A stretch of DNA of 5,851 bases, from the NCBI GenBank assembly GCA_031264975.1, contig JAISDH010000408.1:1-5851 (forward strand), written 5' to 3'. Within the stretch, counting starts at the first letter, position 1. The number at the start of each line of letters is the position of its first letter. The position numbers and the translations under genes were made by a program. The notes beneath the pieces are model-generated. The model was not told the origin of the DNA, did no database searches, and saw only the letters and a program-made list of their open reading frames with translations. The DNA comes from Bacteroidales bacterium. GTDB lineage: Bacteria > Bacteroidota > Bacteroidia > Bacteroidales > WCHB1-69. Shown here in pieces: positions 1 through 4,919 of the stretch.

Positions 1-1080
1 ATGTTACTTATATCCGCTTGACATCCGTTACCATCTGTCAAACTTACTAACATAAACTTAAAGTCCCCTGCCTCTAATGACGGTACCAGTTCATTGTTGG
101 AAGAAATGCCTTTCTTATAGAAAGTTCCGGGAGCACCGTTATTCTTACTTGAAGTAAATTCTACATCAAACGGAGCTATACCCGTAAAGAGCAGTGCCTT
201 TTCCTCGCCTAAACATATCGTATCCTTGTCGTCAATTAAGTCTGTCATTTGAAGTGTTGGCAATCCTCTTACAAATATATCTGCCGTATCGGTACTGTTT
301 GCCGCATCATAAGTGCATCCGCTCGCATCAGTCAAACTTACTAACTTAAAGCCAAACGAACCTGTTTTTTCTGACGGTACTAACAAGGTATCTGTAAGTA
401 TATCCGTCTTCTGATAGGTTATTCCATTTGCCCGAAACTCTATATTATATGGCGCTATACCTTTAAAGACCAATTCCTTGCTCTCTCCCAAGCAAATAGT
501 ATCCTTACCATTTTTCAAACCTGTCATCTGAACTGTCAATACATTTACCAATATCTCTGCCTGAACCGTATTGTCTGTTGTATTTAACAAGTCAACTTGA
601 CAACCGTTATTATCTGTCAATTCCAACAAATCAAATACAAATTTACCTGCTAATGTTGACGCTATAGTTGTCGTATTTCCAGGTATGTTCATTGTATTTT
701 CTCCCCATACATTATCCTTGTATTTTAATGTATACGGTGATTCACCGGTTAATGACAGTTCCTTACTATCTCCTAAACATATTGTATCCTTACTATTGAT
801 TAAGTCTGTCATCTTCACCGTTGGTAAAGCATTCACTCTTACTGTCGCACTCAACGACAAACTTGAATTGGTACCGTTAATATCCGTTATGCTTACCAAA
901 GTAAATATATACGTACCAGTATCTTCCGAGGCTAAGAATACTTCTCCATTATTATTTATCTGGCTTGCTTCGATATGACGATTGAACTGTCCCGTTGATA
1001 CTCCGTTGAGGGTTGTACTGAATTGTATATCAAACGGCGGTGTTCCCGTTACTGTTATCATAGCGCTGTCACCTAAACAT
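1..1080 (-). repeat. Tandem coding repeats of about 280-300 bp
   Basis: The codons for CLG recur in one frame, with equivalent positions at plus-strand 1080, 780, 495 and 216. Spacings are therefore 300, 285 and 279 bp, all multiples of three. Short blocks are identical at nucleotide level: for example GTCAAACTTACTAAC occurs near 37 and near 331, and TTAAGTCTGTCAT occurs near 239 and near 804. This indicates duplication of one module. The last unit is cut by the window edge and more copies may follow. Confidence 0.75.
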
Positions 1081-1202
1081 ATCGTCTGATTTGACATGTT
1101 TACTGTAGGCAACGCTTGTCCCAAAGCAATATTAGAAACTGAAACTAACACTATTGCGCAAAGCGCTAAAAAACCTAAAAATTTTCTGTAATTTTTTCTC
1201 AT
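1..1202 (-). CDS. Secreted protein with tandem Ig-like repeats (3' end off the left edge)
   Basis: The minus-strand frame is open from ATG at 1202-1200 to the window edge: 400 complete codons, no stop, so the C-terminus is missing. Residues 1-29 form a clear signal peptide: basic start MRKNYRK, hydrophobic core FLALCAIVLV, likely cleavage after ALG. The rest is four diverged units of about 93-100 residues. Each opens with (D)TICLGD/E at Cys42, Cys142, Cys237 and Cys330, continues with a TG..P[FY] beta-strand motif, and ends near L..[IL]TD..G[CT]. Units 2-4 have a second Cys (201, 296, 394), so a disulfide per unit is plausible; unit 1 lacks it. The pattern resembles the PKD/Ig-like or SprB-type repeats of Bacteroidota surface proteins, many of which use type IX secretion. 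The C-terminal sorting signal that would test this lies outside the window. An adhesin or surface role is inference. The start is fixed by the signal peptide and overlaps the preceding frame's stop as ATGA. Confidence 0.88.
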   Translation of the reverse strand, partial: MRKNYRKFLGFLALCAIVLVSVSNIALGQALPTVNMSNQTICLGDSAMITVTGTPPFDIQFSTTLNGVSTGQFNRHIEASQINNNGEVFLASEDTGTYIFTLVSITDINGTNSSLSLSATVRVNALPTVKMTDLINSKDTICLGDSKELSLTGESPYTLKYKDNVWGENTMNIPGNTTTIASTLAGKFVFDLLELTDNNGCQVDLLNTTDNTVQAEILVNVLTVQMTGLKNGKDTICLGESKELVFKGIAPYNIEFRANGITYQKTDILTDTLLVPSEKTGSFGFKLVSLTDASGCTYDAANSTDTADIFVRGLPTLQMTDLIDDKDTICLGEEKALLFTGIAPFDVEFTSSKNNGAPGTFYKKGISSNNELVPSLEAGDFKFMLVSLTDGNGCQADISN

Positions 1203-1537
1203 GACAATTTTATTTTTTTTAATGATGATTTATTTATTATTAAGTTACTAAAAAACGGAGATAACAGTTTCGCCCCCGTTTGGGCTGTAAACAAATTTGT
1301 TATTGAAACTGTCAAATAGCTTCTAACGAGGCTGGAAAGCGTCGTTAGAAAACAATACAAGGACAAATCATTATCTACTCTATAGTTTAGAGTAAATGTT
1401 TGAATATCCTGGGAAGATAGCGTTACATTATCGCCTGTATATAGAGGCGCATTCTGTCTGTTTAATGTTTGTTTCCGTGCATCAACTTTGATAGTCAATG
1501 GCATGAACAAAACTGTTACTAAAAATATTCGTTTCAT
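1199..1537 (-). CDS. Uncharacterised 112-codon frame, possibly a small exported protein or a decayed gene
   Basis: I do not recognise this protein. The N-terminus MKRIFLVTVLFMPLTIKVDA looks like a signal peptide (basic start, hydrophobic core, possible cleavage after VDA), and the start lies in an A/T-rich leader typical of Bacteroidota. Its TGA (1201-1199) overlaps the ATG of the Ig-repeat gene (1202-1200), the usual arrangement for translational coupling. Against it, the second half is rich in S, T and L with no recognisable domain. The last 16 or so codons run through a terminator-like hairpin and then A/T-only sequence. Another minus frame between 1322 and 1248 reads more like protein, ending NGGETVISVF before TAG. 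It may be a real small secreted protein, a frameshifted remnant, or an untranslated leader that happens to be open. Confidence 0.35.
   Translation of the reverse strand: MKRIFLVTVLFMPLTIKVDARKQTLNRQNAPLYTGDNVTLSSQDIQTFTLNYRVDNDLSLYCFLTTLSSLVRSYLTVSITNLFTAQTGAKLLSPFFSNLIINKSSLKKIKLS
1250..1281 (-). terminator. Intrinsic-terminator-like hairpin in the leader of the Ig-repeat gene
   Basis: Read on the minus strand, AAACGGGG (1281-1274) pairs with CTCCGTTT (1260-1253). This gives 8 bp including one G-U pair, with a 13-nt loop. The stem runs into six consecutive T (1255-1250). It lies 48 nt before the start at 1202 and inside the 112-codon frame. No promoter element is visible between it and 1202, so transcripts of the large gene must read through it. 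This suggests attenuation or a partial terminator. The folding was judged by eye. Confidence 0.45.
1264..1350 (-). promoter_or_regulatory. Cluster of inverted repeats that could compete with the terminator hairpin
   Basis: Four inverted repeats lie in 87 nt of the leader. TTCTAACGA (1321-1329) pairs perfectly with TCGTTAGAA (1342-1350). ACAGTTTC (1264-1271) pairs with GAAACTGT (1305-1312) and encloses the other two: the palindrome AACAAATTTGTT (1290-1301) and GCCC/GGGC (1272-1275 with 1282-1285). The GCCC/GGGC stem uses bases 1274-1275 and loops out 1276-1281, so it cannot coexist with the terminator stem. The long-range stem captures bases of the terminator loop. This looks like a terminator/anti-terminator switch, but no known riboswitch or leader family is recognised. 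Confidence 0.33.
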
Positions 1538-1727
1538 TTTATCATATTATTACTATTTATTACTTCTCTTATTCTTTTATTTTTTAAGCAGGGAAACGTG
1601 AATAAAAATATTCTTGCCCTCTGTTTCGTATATATAATCCATTTTTCACTCTTATTTCGTTTCATAAAATATATTATCGAATGTTAAATTTTCCGTGAAA
1701 TTTATATTCCCTTAATATTATCGGATG

Positions 1728-1735
1728 CAAAGATA
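1728..1735 (-). promoter_or_regulatory. Bacteroidota -7 promoter element (TATCTTTG)
   Basis: On the minus strand the sequence is TATCTTTG followed by CA, matching the Bacteroidota TANNTTTG element. No good TTTG (-33) box is seen at the usual distance of about 19-20 nt. The expected start is near 1721. It is the only such element between the Ig-repeat gene and the cupin gene that faces left, so it probably drives the 112-codon frame and the Ig-repeat gene through a leader of about 500 nt. Confidence 0.5.
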
Positions 1736-2064
1736 TAAAAAAAATCATATCGATGGACTATTTTTGTTTTGTTTTATTTTATTTTCTGATAAAATAATCT
1801 CACTATATTTCCTGTAAAGCCCTTATGCACGCTATGATACAAGTCATTTTTAGCTGTTCTTTTATTTTATTTATCCTCTTTTTTTGCATACCTGTTTTAA
1901 TTTTATGTGCCTGTGGTAAGCATGTGTGGATTTTTTTGTGTTTTGTCTTCATCTTCATGGTGTTTTTTAGTCAGAATACATTTTCTGCCTCTCCACAACA
2001 TAGAAAAAAGCGAAACCATGCATTTATCTTATAGAGATTACATAGAACTGAAAAAAAATTCCAC

Positions 2065-2096
2065 GTTGCAAAATCTGTCAAGCACAATTATCTTTG
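2065..2096 (+). promoter_or_regulatory. Orphan Bacteroidota-type promoter
   Basis: GTTG (2065-2068) is followed after 20 nt by TATCTTTG (2089-2096). This is close to the Bacteroidota consensus TTTG - 19 to 20 nt - TANNTTTG and is the best two-box match in the window. A transcript would start near 2102-2105. No convincing coding frame follows within 500 nt, so the product could be a small RNA, or the match could be chance in AT-rich DNA. Confidence 0.35.
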
Positions 2097-2120
2097 TCTG
2101 AAAAAAACAATCATTCATTT

Positions 2121-2176
2121 GGAGTAAGAAAATATTTGTTGCTAAGAAAATATTTGCTTCATGAAATATATACTCC
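2121..2176 (+). repeat. 14-bp direct repeat with 18-bp period inside a 6-bp inverted repeat
   Basis: TAAGAAAATATTTG occurs at 2125-2138 and again, identical, at 2143-2156. The pair is bracketed by GGAGTA (2121-2126) and TACTCC (2171-2176), which are exact reverse complements. It begins about 20 nt after the predicted start of the orphan promoter. An 18-bp period suits either a two-site protein-binding element or part of a small RNA. The function is unknown. Confidence 0.45.
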
Positions 2177-2541
2177 AGCCCCCTTGCTTGTAAAGTACTT
2201 ACTTCCGATGTTGTGGTGTATGTATAAAAAATACTCTGTTTTCGCTTGTTACTTTGCTTTGTTGAGAGATGAAATTATACATGAACTTTTCGCAACGTCG
2301 TCAATTGATAATTGATATAAAGGTATGTAAAATGCTGAAATATAAAAGACTATTACCTGTCATAATACTCGTTACACATCAGGGAAGATATTCTGATATT
2401 GAAAATATGTATTGAAAAGTATTGAACTTTTAATGTAATTTTATTAAGTTTCTCAGCGATTTCCTTTATATTGTTGTTCAATAAATAGTTATGAGTAAAA
2501 AACAGCATTATTCTTATATGATTTTATTAGAAAAATAATGT

Positions 2542-2549
2542 TACCTTTG
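2542..2549 (+). promoter_or_regulatory. Promoter -7 element for the cysteine dioxygenase gene (TACCTTTG)
   Basis: TACCTTTG followed by CA matches TANNTTTG and lies 78 nt before the ATG at 2628. The -33 box is weak (TATG at 2517-2520, 21 nt upstream). The predicted leader is about 70 nt, very A/T-rich and without a Shine-Dalgarno sequence, as is normal in Bacteroidota. Confidence 0.5.
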
Positions 2550-2627
2550 CAATGTATTTTAGTTTACATTTACAGATAATTTAGTGAGCAAAATATAATA
2601 TAAAATAATAAAATAATTACAGAAACT

Positions 2628-3164
2628 ATGACGATTTTAGACTTTAATGAACCCGTTGCAGTACTTAACGGGTATGAAAAACAGTTTGCCGAATTGATGC
2701 AATTAGTAAAAGAGAAACCAATTACCAATGATTTAGGCGAAAAAATTAAACAACATGCCTTGAAATGGGCGAAGGATATTAACCCCAGTGAGTTTCATCA
2801 GTTTTATAATGATAAATATGGAAGAAACTATATTGGAAAAGACAATACGGGGTGGGAAGCGATTGTAATGACTTGGAAAAAAGGAGTATCATCTGCTATT
2901 CATGGACATCCTCCGTATGCAGGCTATACGCATGTTTCCGGTGATATACGTCTTGAAGTATTTGAAGAAAAAGACGGTAGTCTTTGCAAAGTTCTGGAAC
3001 ATGTAATAAAACCGGGTGAAAGTTTTTTTGCAGTAAGTGACAAAAATGATTTTAAAAATCATATTCATCGTCTTACAGGTCTTACCGATGCACGTACTTT
3101 GCACATTTATTCGGATGATGCACGCAGAGGATTCAATTACGATTCGTACAAAATTGTGGAATAA
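2628..3164 (+). CDS. cdo: Cysteine dioxygenase-family cupin
   Basis: This 178-residue protein matches type I cysteine dioxygenase, the cytosolic non-haem iron enzyme that oxidises L-cysteine to cysteine sulfinate. Aligned by eye to the rat enzyme, all expected active-site residues are present. The iron ligands are His92 and His94 (in IHGHPPY) and His147 (in HIHR). Arg66 in YGRNYI corresponds to the substrate carboxylate-binding Arg60. Tyr161 in LHIYS corresponds to Tyr157. The position of mammalian Cys93 is Gly99, as is usual in bacteria, so no Cys-Tyr crosslink is expected. Arg66 favours cysteine over 3-mercaptopropionate (those enzymes usually carry Gln there), but Arg-type thiol dioxygenases of other specificity exist. 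The length fits bacterial members. The gene appears monocistronic, with its own -7 element upstream and a convergent gene downstream. The neighbours give no sulfur-pathway context. Confidence 0.85.
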   Translation: MTILDFNEPVAVLNGYEKQFAELMQLVKEKPITNDLGEKIKQHALKWAKDINPSEFHQFYNDKYGRNYIGKDNTGWEAIVMTWKKGVSSAIHGHPPYAGYTHVSGDIRLEVFEEKDGSLCKVLEHVIKPGESFFAVSDKNDFKNHIHRLTGLTDARTLHIYSDDARRGFNYDSYKIVE

Positions 3165-3500
3165 CTAAGATTAAGGCATTCCAAGACCATGCTTGATTGC
3201 ATGTAAATCTATTTGACTCGACTTGTATCTCTTGTTCTTTATTGTCTGAATCAGAATCTACAGGACAAAATTGAAGAATGAGCAGAATTGATTGAAACAA
3301 AGTAAACAAGTGGATTAGTCAGGGTGAATAATTATTCGCCCTGACTAACAAATAGAAGAAAGTAGGCAAACTGCGTTTATCTAAAAGATAAGACATGAAA
3401 ATAATTGTTAACAGTGTGAAGATGCTATGCCCAACGAGGAAATATCTTTGCAGAGTTTCCGCAAAGAAGAAAATAACTGCTTCCTGGAAAAAAGAAGAAG
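3165..3500. other. Intergenic region between convergent genes
   Basis: This stretch separates the ends of the cupin and Fic genes. Near its left end is a small hairpin, CATGC-TTGATT-GCATG (3188-3203), and the main feature is the long palindrome at 3315-3348. Two overlapping short plus-strand frames, 43 codons (3395-3526) and 31 codons (3427-3522, starting MPNEEISLQSF), run into the 3' end of the Fic gene. Neither has a recognisable family. A TATCTTTG promoter-like octamer at 3443-3450 lies inside them and is part of the inverted repeat CTTTGC/GCAAAG (3447-3452 with 3460-3465). I see no well-supported gene here. Confidence 0.5.
3315..3348. terminator. 17-bp palindrome, probable two-way terminator between convergent genes
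   Basis: TTAGTCAGGGTGAATAA is followed directly by its near-exact reverse complement, TTATTCGCCCTGACTAA. All 17 positions pair, one of them as G-U (3325/3338), with the centre at 3331/3332. It lies 150 nt after the cupin stop and 152 nt after the Fic stop, where a shared terminator is expected. Neither side has a proper T run, so it may act by another route or be one copy of a dispersed palindromic repeat. The core GGGYGAATAATTATTCGCCC resembles intergenic palindromes I recall from Bacteroidota and cyanobacteria, which needs a genome search to confirm. Confidence 0.5.
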
Positions 3501-4598
3501 CTACAAAAGCAATAAAATATAATTGACATTTCGCCCACCTTCTTCTTCTTGCTGCAAAATACCTTTTCCAATTAGGTCTTTAATGTCGCGCAAAGCGGTA
3601 TCGGAAGAAACTTTGGTGATTTTAGCCCATTTGGATGAAGTAAGTTTTCCTTTGAATCCATTTAACATTTTGTCAATCATCAATTTTTGTCTGTTGTTAA
3701 TCGGAATGTCTGCAATTCTTTTCCAAAATTCTGCTTTCCTTAATACGTTGTTAATCGTTATTTCCATATTGAGCAACGAATTTTTCAGGCAATTAAGAAA
3801 CCAGCTTAACCAGTGCGTAATATCCGTATCTCCATATTGTGTTTTTTCCAATGTTGAATAATATTTTTTTCTCTCTTTGAGAATTTGGTTAGACATGCTG
3901 TAATACCGTTGAGAACTGCCATCACTGCGAGCCAGCAACATATCTGAAACTGCCCTCGCAATACGCCCATTTCCATCGTCAAACGGGTGAATGGTAACAA
4001 ACCATAAATGAGCTATAGCGGATTTTATGACTAAATCAATTTGTGATTCTTCGTTTACCCAATTTATAAATCTGTCCATTTCGGACTTTACATTTTTTGC
4101 TGGAACCGCTTCGTAATGAATTTTTTCCTGTCCCATTGCCCCTGAAACTATCTGCATTTCACCTGTCCGATATTTTCCGACTTCAATCTTATACATTCCG
4201 CTTCTGCCTGACGGAAAAAGCGCCGAATGCCAACCAAACAAACGGTCTTCGCTCAATTCCTGCTTGTAATTTTGAGTTGCATCAAGCAACATTTCTACAA
4301 CACCTTCAACATTTCTATCCACAAAAATAAGTCCGCCTGTTTCTAATCCCAAACGCCGTGCAATGGAAGAACGAACCTGCTTCCGGTTAAGTTTTTCGCC
4401 TTCTATTTCAGACGACTTCAAAATATCAAGCGTCAATGTTTCAAGCATTGCTTCGGATTTCAATGAAAAGCCCAAAGCGTTCATTGTACCTGACAGTTTA
4501 CCCTGTAAGTTACGAACTTCACCAAGCGTAATGGCGATTTTGCTATAATCCCACTTGAAATCTGTCCAATTTCTGTATTGATAAATGTACTTTTCCAT
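3501..4598 (-). CDS. Fic-family protein with N-terminal DUF4172-type region and C-terminal winged helix (class II type)
   Basis: Complete at 365 residues, from ATG at 4598 to TAG at 3501. The N-terminus YIYQYRNWTDFKWD matches DUF4172. SSEIEG (62-67) fits the inhibitory-helix motif [S/T]xxxE[G/N], with Glu66 expected to block ATP binding; its position before the Fic domain makes this class II. Residues 130-153 (GRSGMYKIEVGKYRTGEM) are the usual pre-core flap region. The catalytic motif HPFDDGNGRIAR (204-215) is intact, with His204 as base. Residues 300-362 read as a winged helix: SSKWAKITKVSSDTALRDI carries the recognition-helix pattern, then a KGIL..EEEGGRNVNY wing. The layout and length are close to SoFic-type proteins. 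Expected activity is AMPylation of an unknown target, normally self-inhibited. The DNA-binding module and the palindromes upstream suggest autoregulation. No separate antitoxin gene is visible, as expected for class II. Confidence 0.92.
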   Translation of the reverse strand: MEKYIYQYRNWTDFKWDYSKIAITLGEVRNLQGKLSGTMNALGFSLKSEAMLETLTLDILKSSEIEGEKLNRKQVRSSIARRLGLETGGLIFVDRNVEGVVEMLLDATQNYKQELSEDRLFGWHSALFPSGRSGMYKIEVGKYRTGEMQIVSGAMGQEKIHYEAVPAKNVKSEMDRFINWVNEESQIDLVIKSAIAHLWFVTIHPFDDGNGRIARAVSDMLLARSDGSSQRYYSMSNQILKERKKYYSTLEKTQYGDTDITHWLSWFLNCLKNSLLNMEITINNVLRKAEFWKRIADIPINNRQKLMIDKMLNGFKGKLTSSKWAKITKVSSDTALRDIKDLIGKGILQQEEEGGRNVNYILLLL

Positions 4599-4617
4599 AC
4601 TGAAAATAATTTTGCTG

Positions 4618-4625
4618 CAAAGATA
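4618..4625 (-). promoter_or_regulatory. Promoter -7 element of the fic gene (TATCTTTG)
   Basis: On the minus strand TATCTTTG followed by CA matches TANNTTTG exactly. It lies 20 nt before the fic ATG, so the transcript would have a leader of only about 14 nt. No TTTG box is found at the -33 position. That region is instead occupied by the ACCGCAT inverted repeats (4636-4679), which may mean that the promoter is weak or needs an activator. Confidence 0.6.
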
Positions 4626-4635
4626 AAAAATATTT

Positions 4636-4679
4636 ACCGCATTTTATGCGGTGAATAAACAGTTTTTTCACCGCATAAA
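4636..4679. promoter_or_regulatory. Operator-like array of three ACCGCAT/ATGCGGT half-sites upstream of fic
   Basis: Half-sites are ACCGCAT (4636-4642), ATGCGGT (4646-4652) and ACCGCAT (4670-4676). The first two form a perfect 7-bp inverted repeat with a 3-bp spacer. The second and third belong to a perfect 13-bp inverted repeat: TTTATGCGGTGAA (4643-4655) and TTCACCGCATAAA (4667-4679). After one mismatch this continues inward as AAAC/GTTT around a single base. The array starts 10 bp upstream of the -7 box and covers the -33 region, where a bound regulator would control transcription. The winged-helix domain of the Fic protein is the obvious candidate binder, by inference. Confidence 0.6.
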
Positions 4680-4919
4680 TGTTTGGTCTCTGCGTTCGGA
4701 CTTTTGATAGCCTTGCTTGCATTGAATTGTGTCATTTTTCGTCAACGTGTCGCTCAATACTTGCATATAATGTTGATGTTTGGACGGAAATTTCAGTCTC
4801 AAATTTCGCATAATATCCTAACACTTTGTCCATCGAACAAGCAATACGTTTGCAAATTTTCATGTTTGTCTATGTAGAATTACCACGACCGAAATATGCT
4901 CCATATGGACTGCTGTTTT
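4680..4919. other. Spacer between creD and fic, possibly a decayed or dispersed intergenic element
   Basis: This stretch is less A/T-biased than the other spacers, and its plus-strand frame from 4683 stays open although it encodes nothing I recognise. It contains the hairpin GAAATTT-CAGTCTC-AAATTTC (4787-4807). The phrases CGCTCAATACTTGCATATAATGTTG and CTAACACTTTGTCCATCG resemble, from memory, an intergenic sequence seen repeatedly in Bacteroidota genomes beside accessory genes. I cannot verify this here. No transposase remnant, terminal repeat or attC-like pair of core sites is evident. Confidence 0.35.
4732..4863 (-). CDS. 43-codon frame in the creD-fic spacer, doubtful
   Basis: ATG at 4863 and TGA at 4734-4732 give a 43-residue peptide beginning MKICKRIACSMDKVLGYY and ending ERHVDEK. 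The composition is balanced (K, D, E, Y, G, V), unlike random A/T-rich frames, and it lies on the same strand as its neighbours. No Shine-Dalgarno or promoter is visible, and no family is recognised. It may be a remnant, or a frame that is open only because the dispersed sequence around it has that composition. Confidence 0.2.
   Translation of the reverse strand: MKICKRIACSMDKVLGYYAKFETEISVQTSTLYASIERHVDEK

Larger units (their letters stand above)
1538..2627. other. Long AT-rich intergenic region, no convincing gene
   Basis: About 1.1 kb between divergent units. Open stretches on the plus strand around 1825-2315 encode mostly F/L/I-rich or low-complexity peptides. They arise from T-rich DNA, lack good starts and resemble nothing I know. 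What the region does hold is listed separately: a leftward -7 element (1728-1735), an orphan rightward promoter (2065-2096), a direct repeat with flanking inverted repeat (2121-2176) and the cupin promoter (2542-2549). Small palindromes also occur: TCAATT-GAT-AATTGA near 2299-2313 and AAAAGT-ATTGA-ACTTTT near 2415-2431. The second could be a weak terminator. Confidence 0.6.

Noticed and set aside
685..978. 97-codon plus-strand frame
   Set aside because: It lies entirely antisense to the Ig-repeat gene, whose signal peptide and repeat units are clear; it is a shadow of that gene.
1..1080. Phase-variable or recombining repeat cassette
   Set aside because: Units are too diverged at protein level overall, and no recombinase or inverted arrangement is present. 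They are described as ordinary coding repeats instead.
1825..2034. 69-codon plus-strand frame that looks like a membrane protein
   Set aside because: The hydrophobic run comes from T-rich DNA (F, L, I, C codons). There is no promoter or family pattern, and overlapping frames are equally open.
2121..2176. CRISPR-like repeat
   Set aside because: Only two 14-bp copies separated by 4 bp; there is no spacer of CRISPR length and no cas gene.
2094..2315. 73-codon plus-strand frame with repeated RKYLL segments
   Set aside because: It would start with TTG inside the promoter octamer itself. The RKYLL repetition merely reflects the 18-bp direct repeat, and the rest has no recognisable pattern.
2889..3104. 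71-codon minus-strand frame
   Set aside because: Antisense to the cysteine dioxygenase, whose active-site residues fix the coding strand.
3523..4548. Several plus-strand frames and one other minus frame within the fic gene
   Set aside because: They overlap the 365-residue Fic protein, which has complete motifs end to end; they are shadows.
4770..4830. Integron attC-like site suggested by TGTTGATG and CCTAACAC
   Set aside because: The core-site-like words point the wrong way round (GTT first, AAC second) and do not fit the degenerate RYYYAAC...GTTRRRY pattern.
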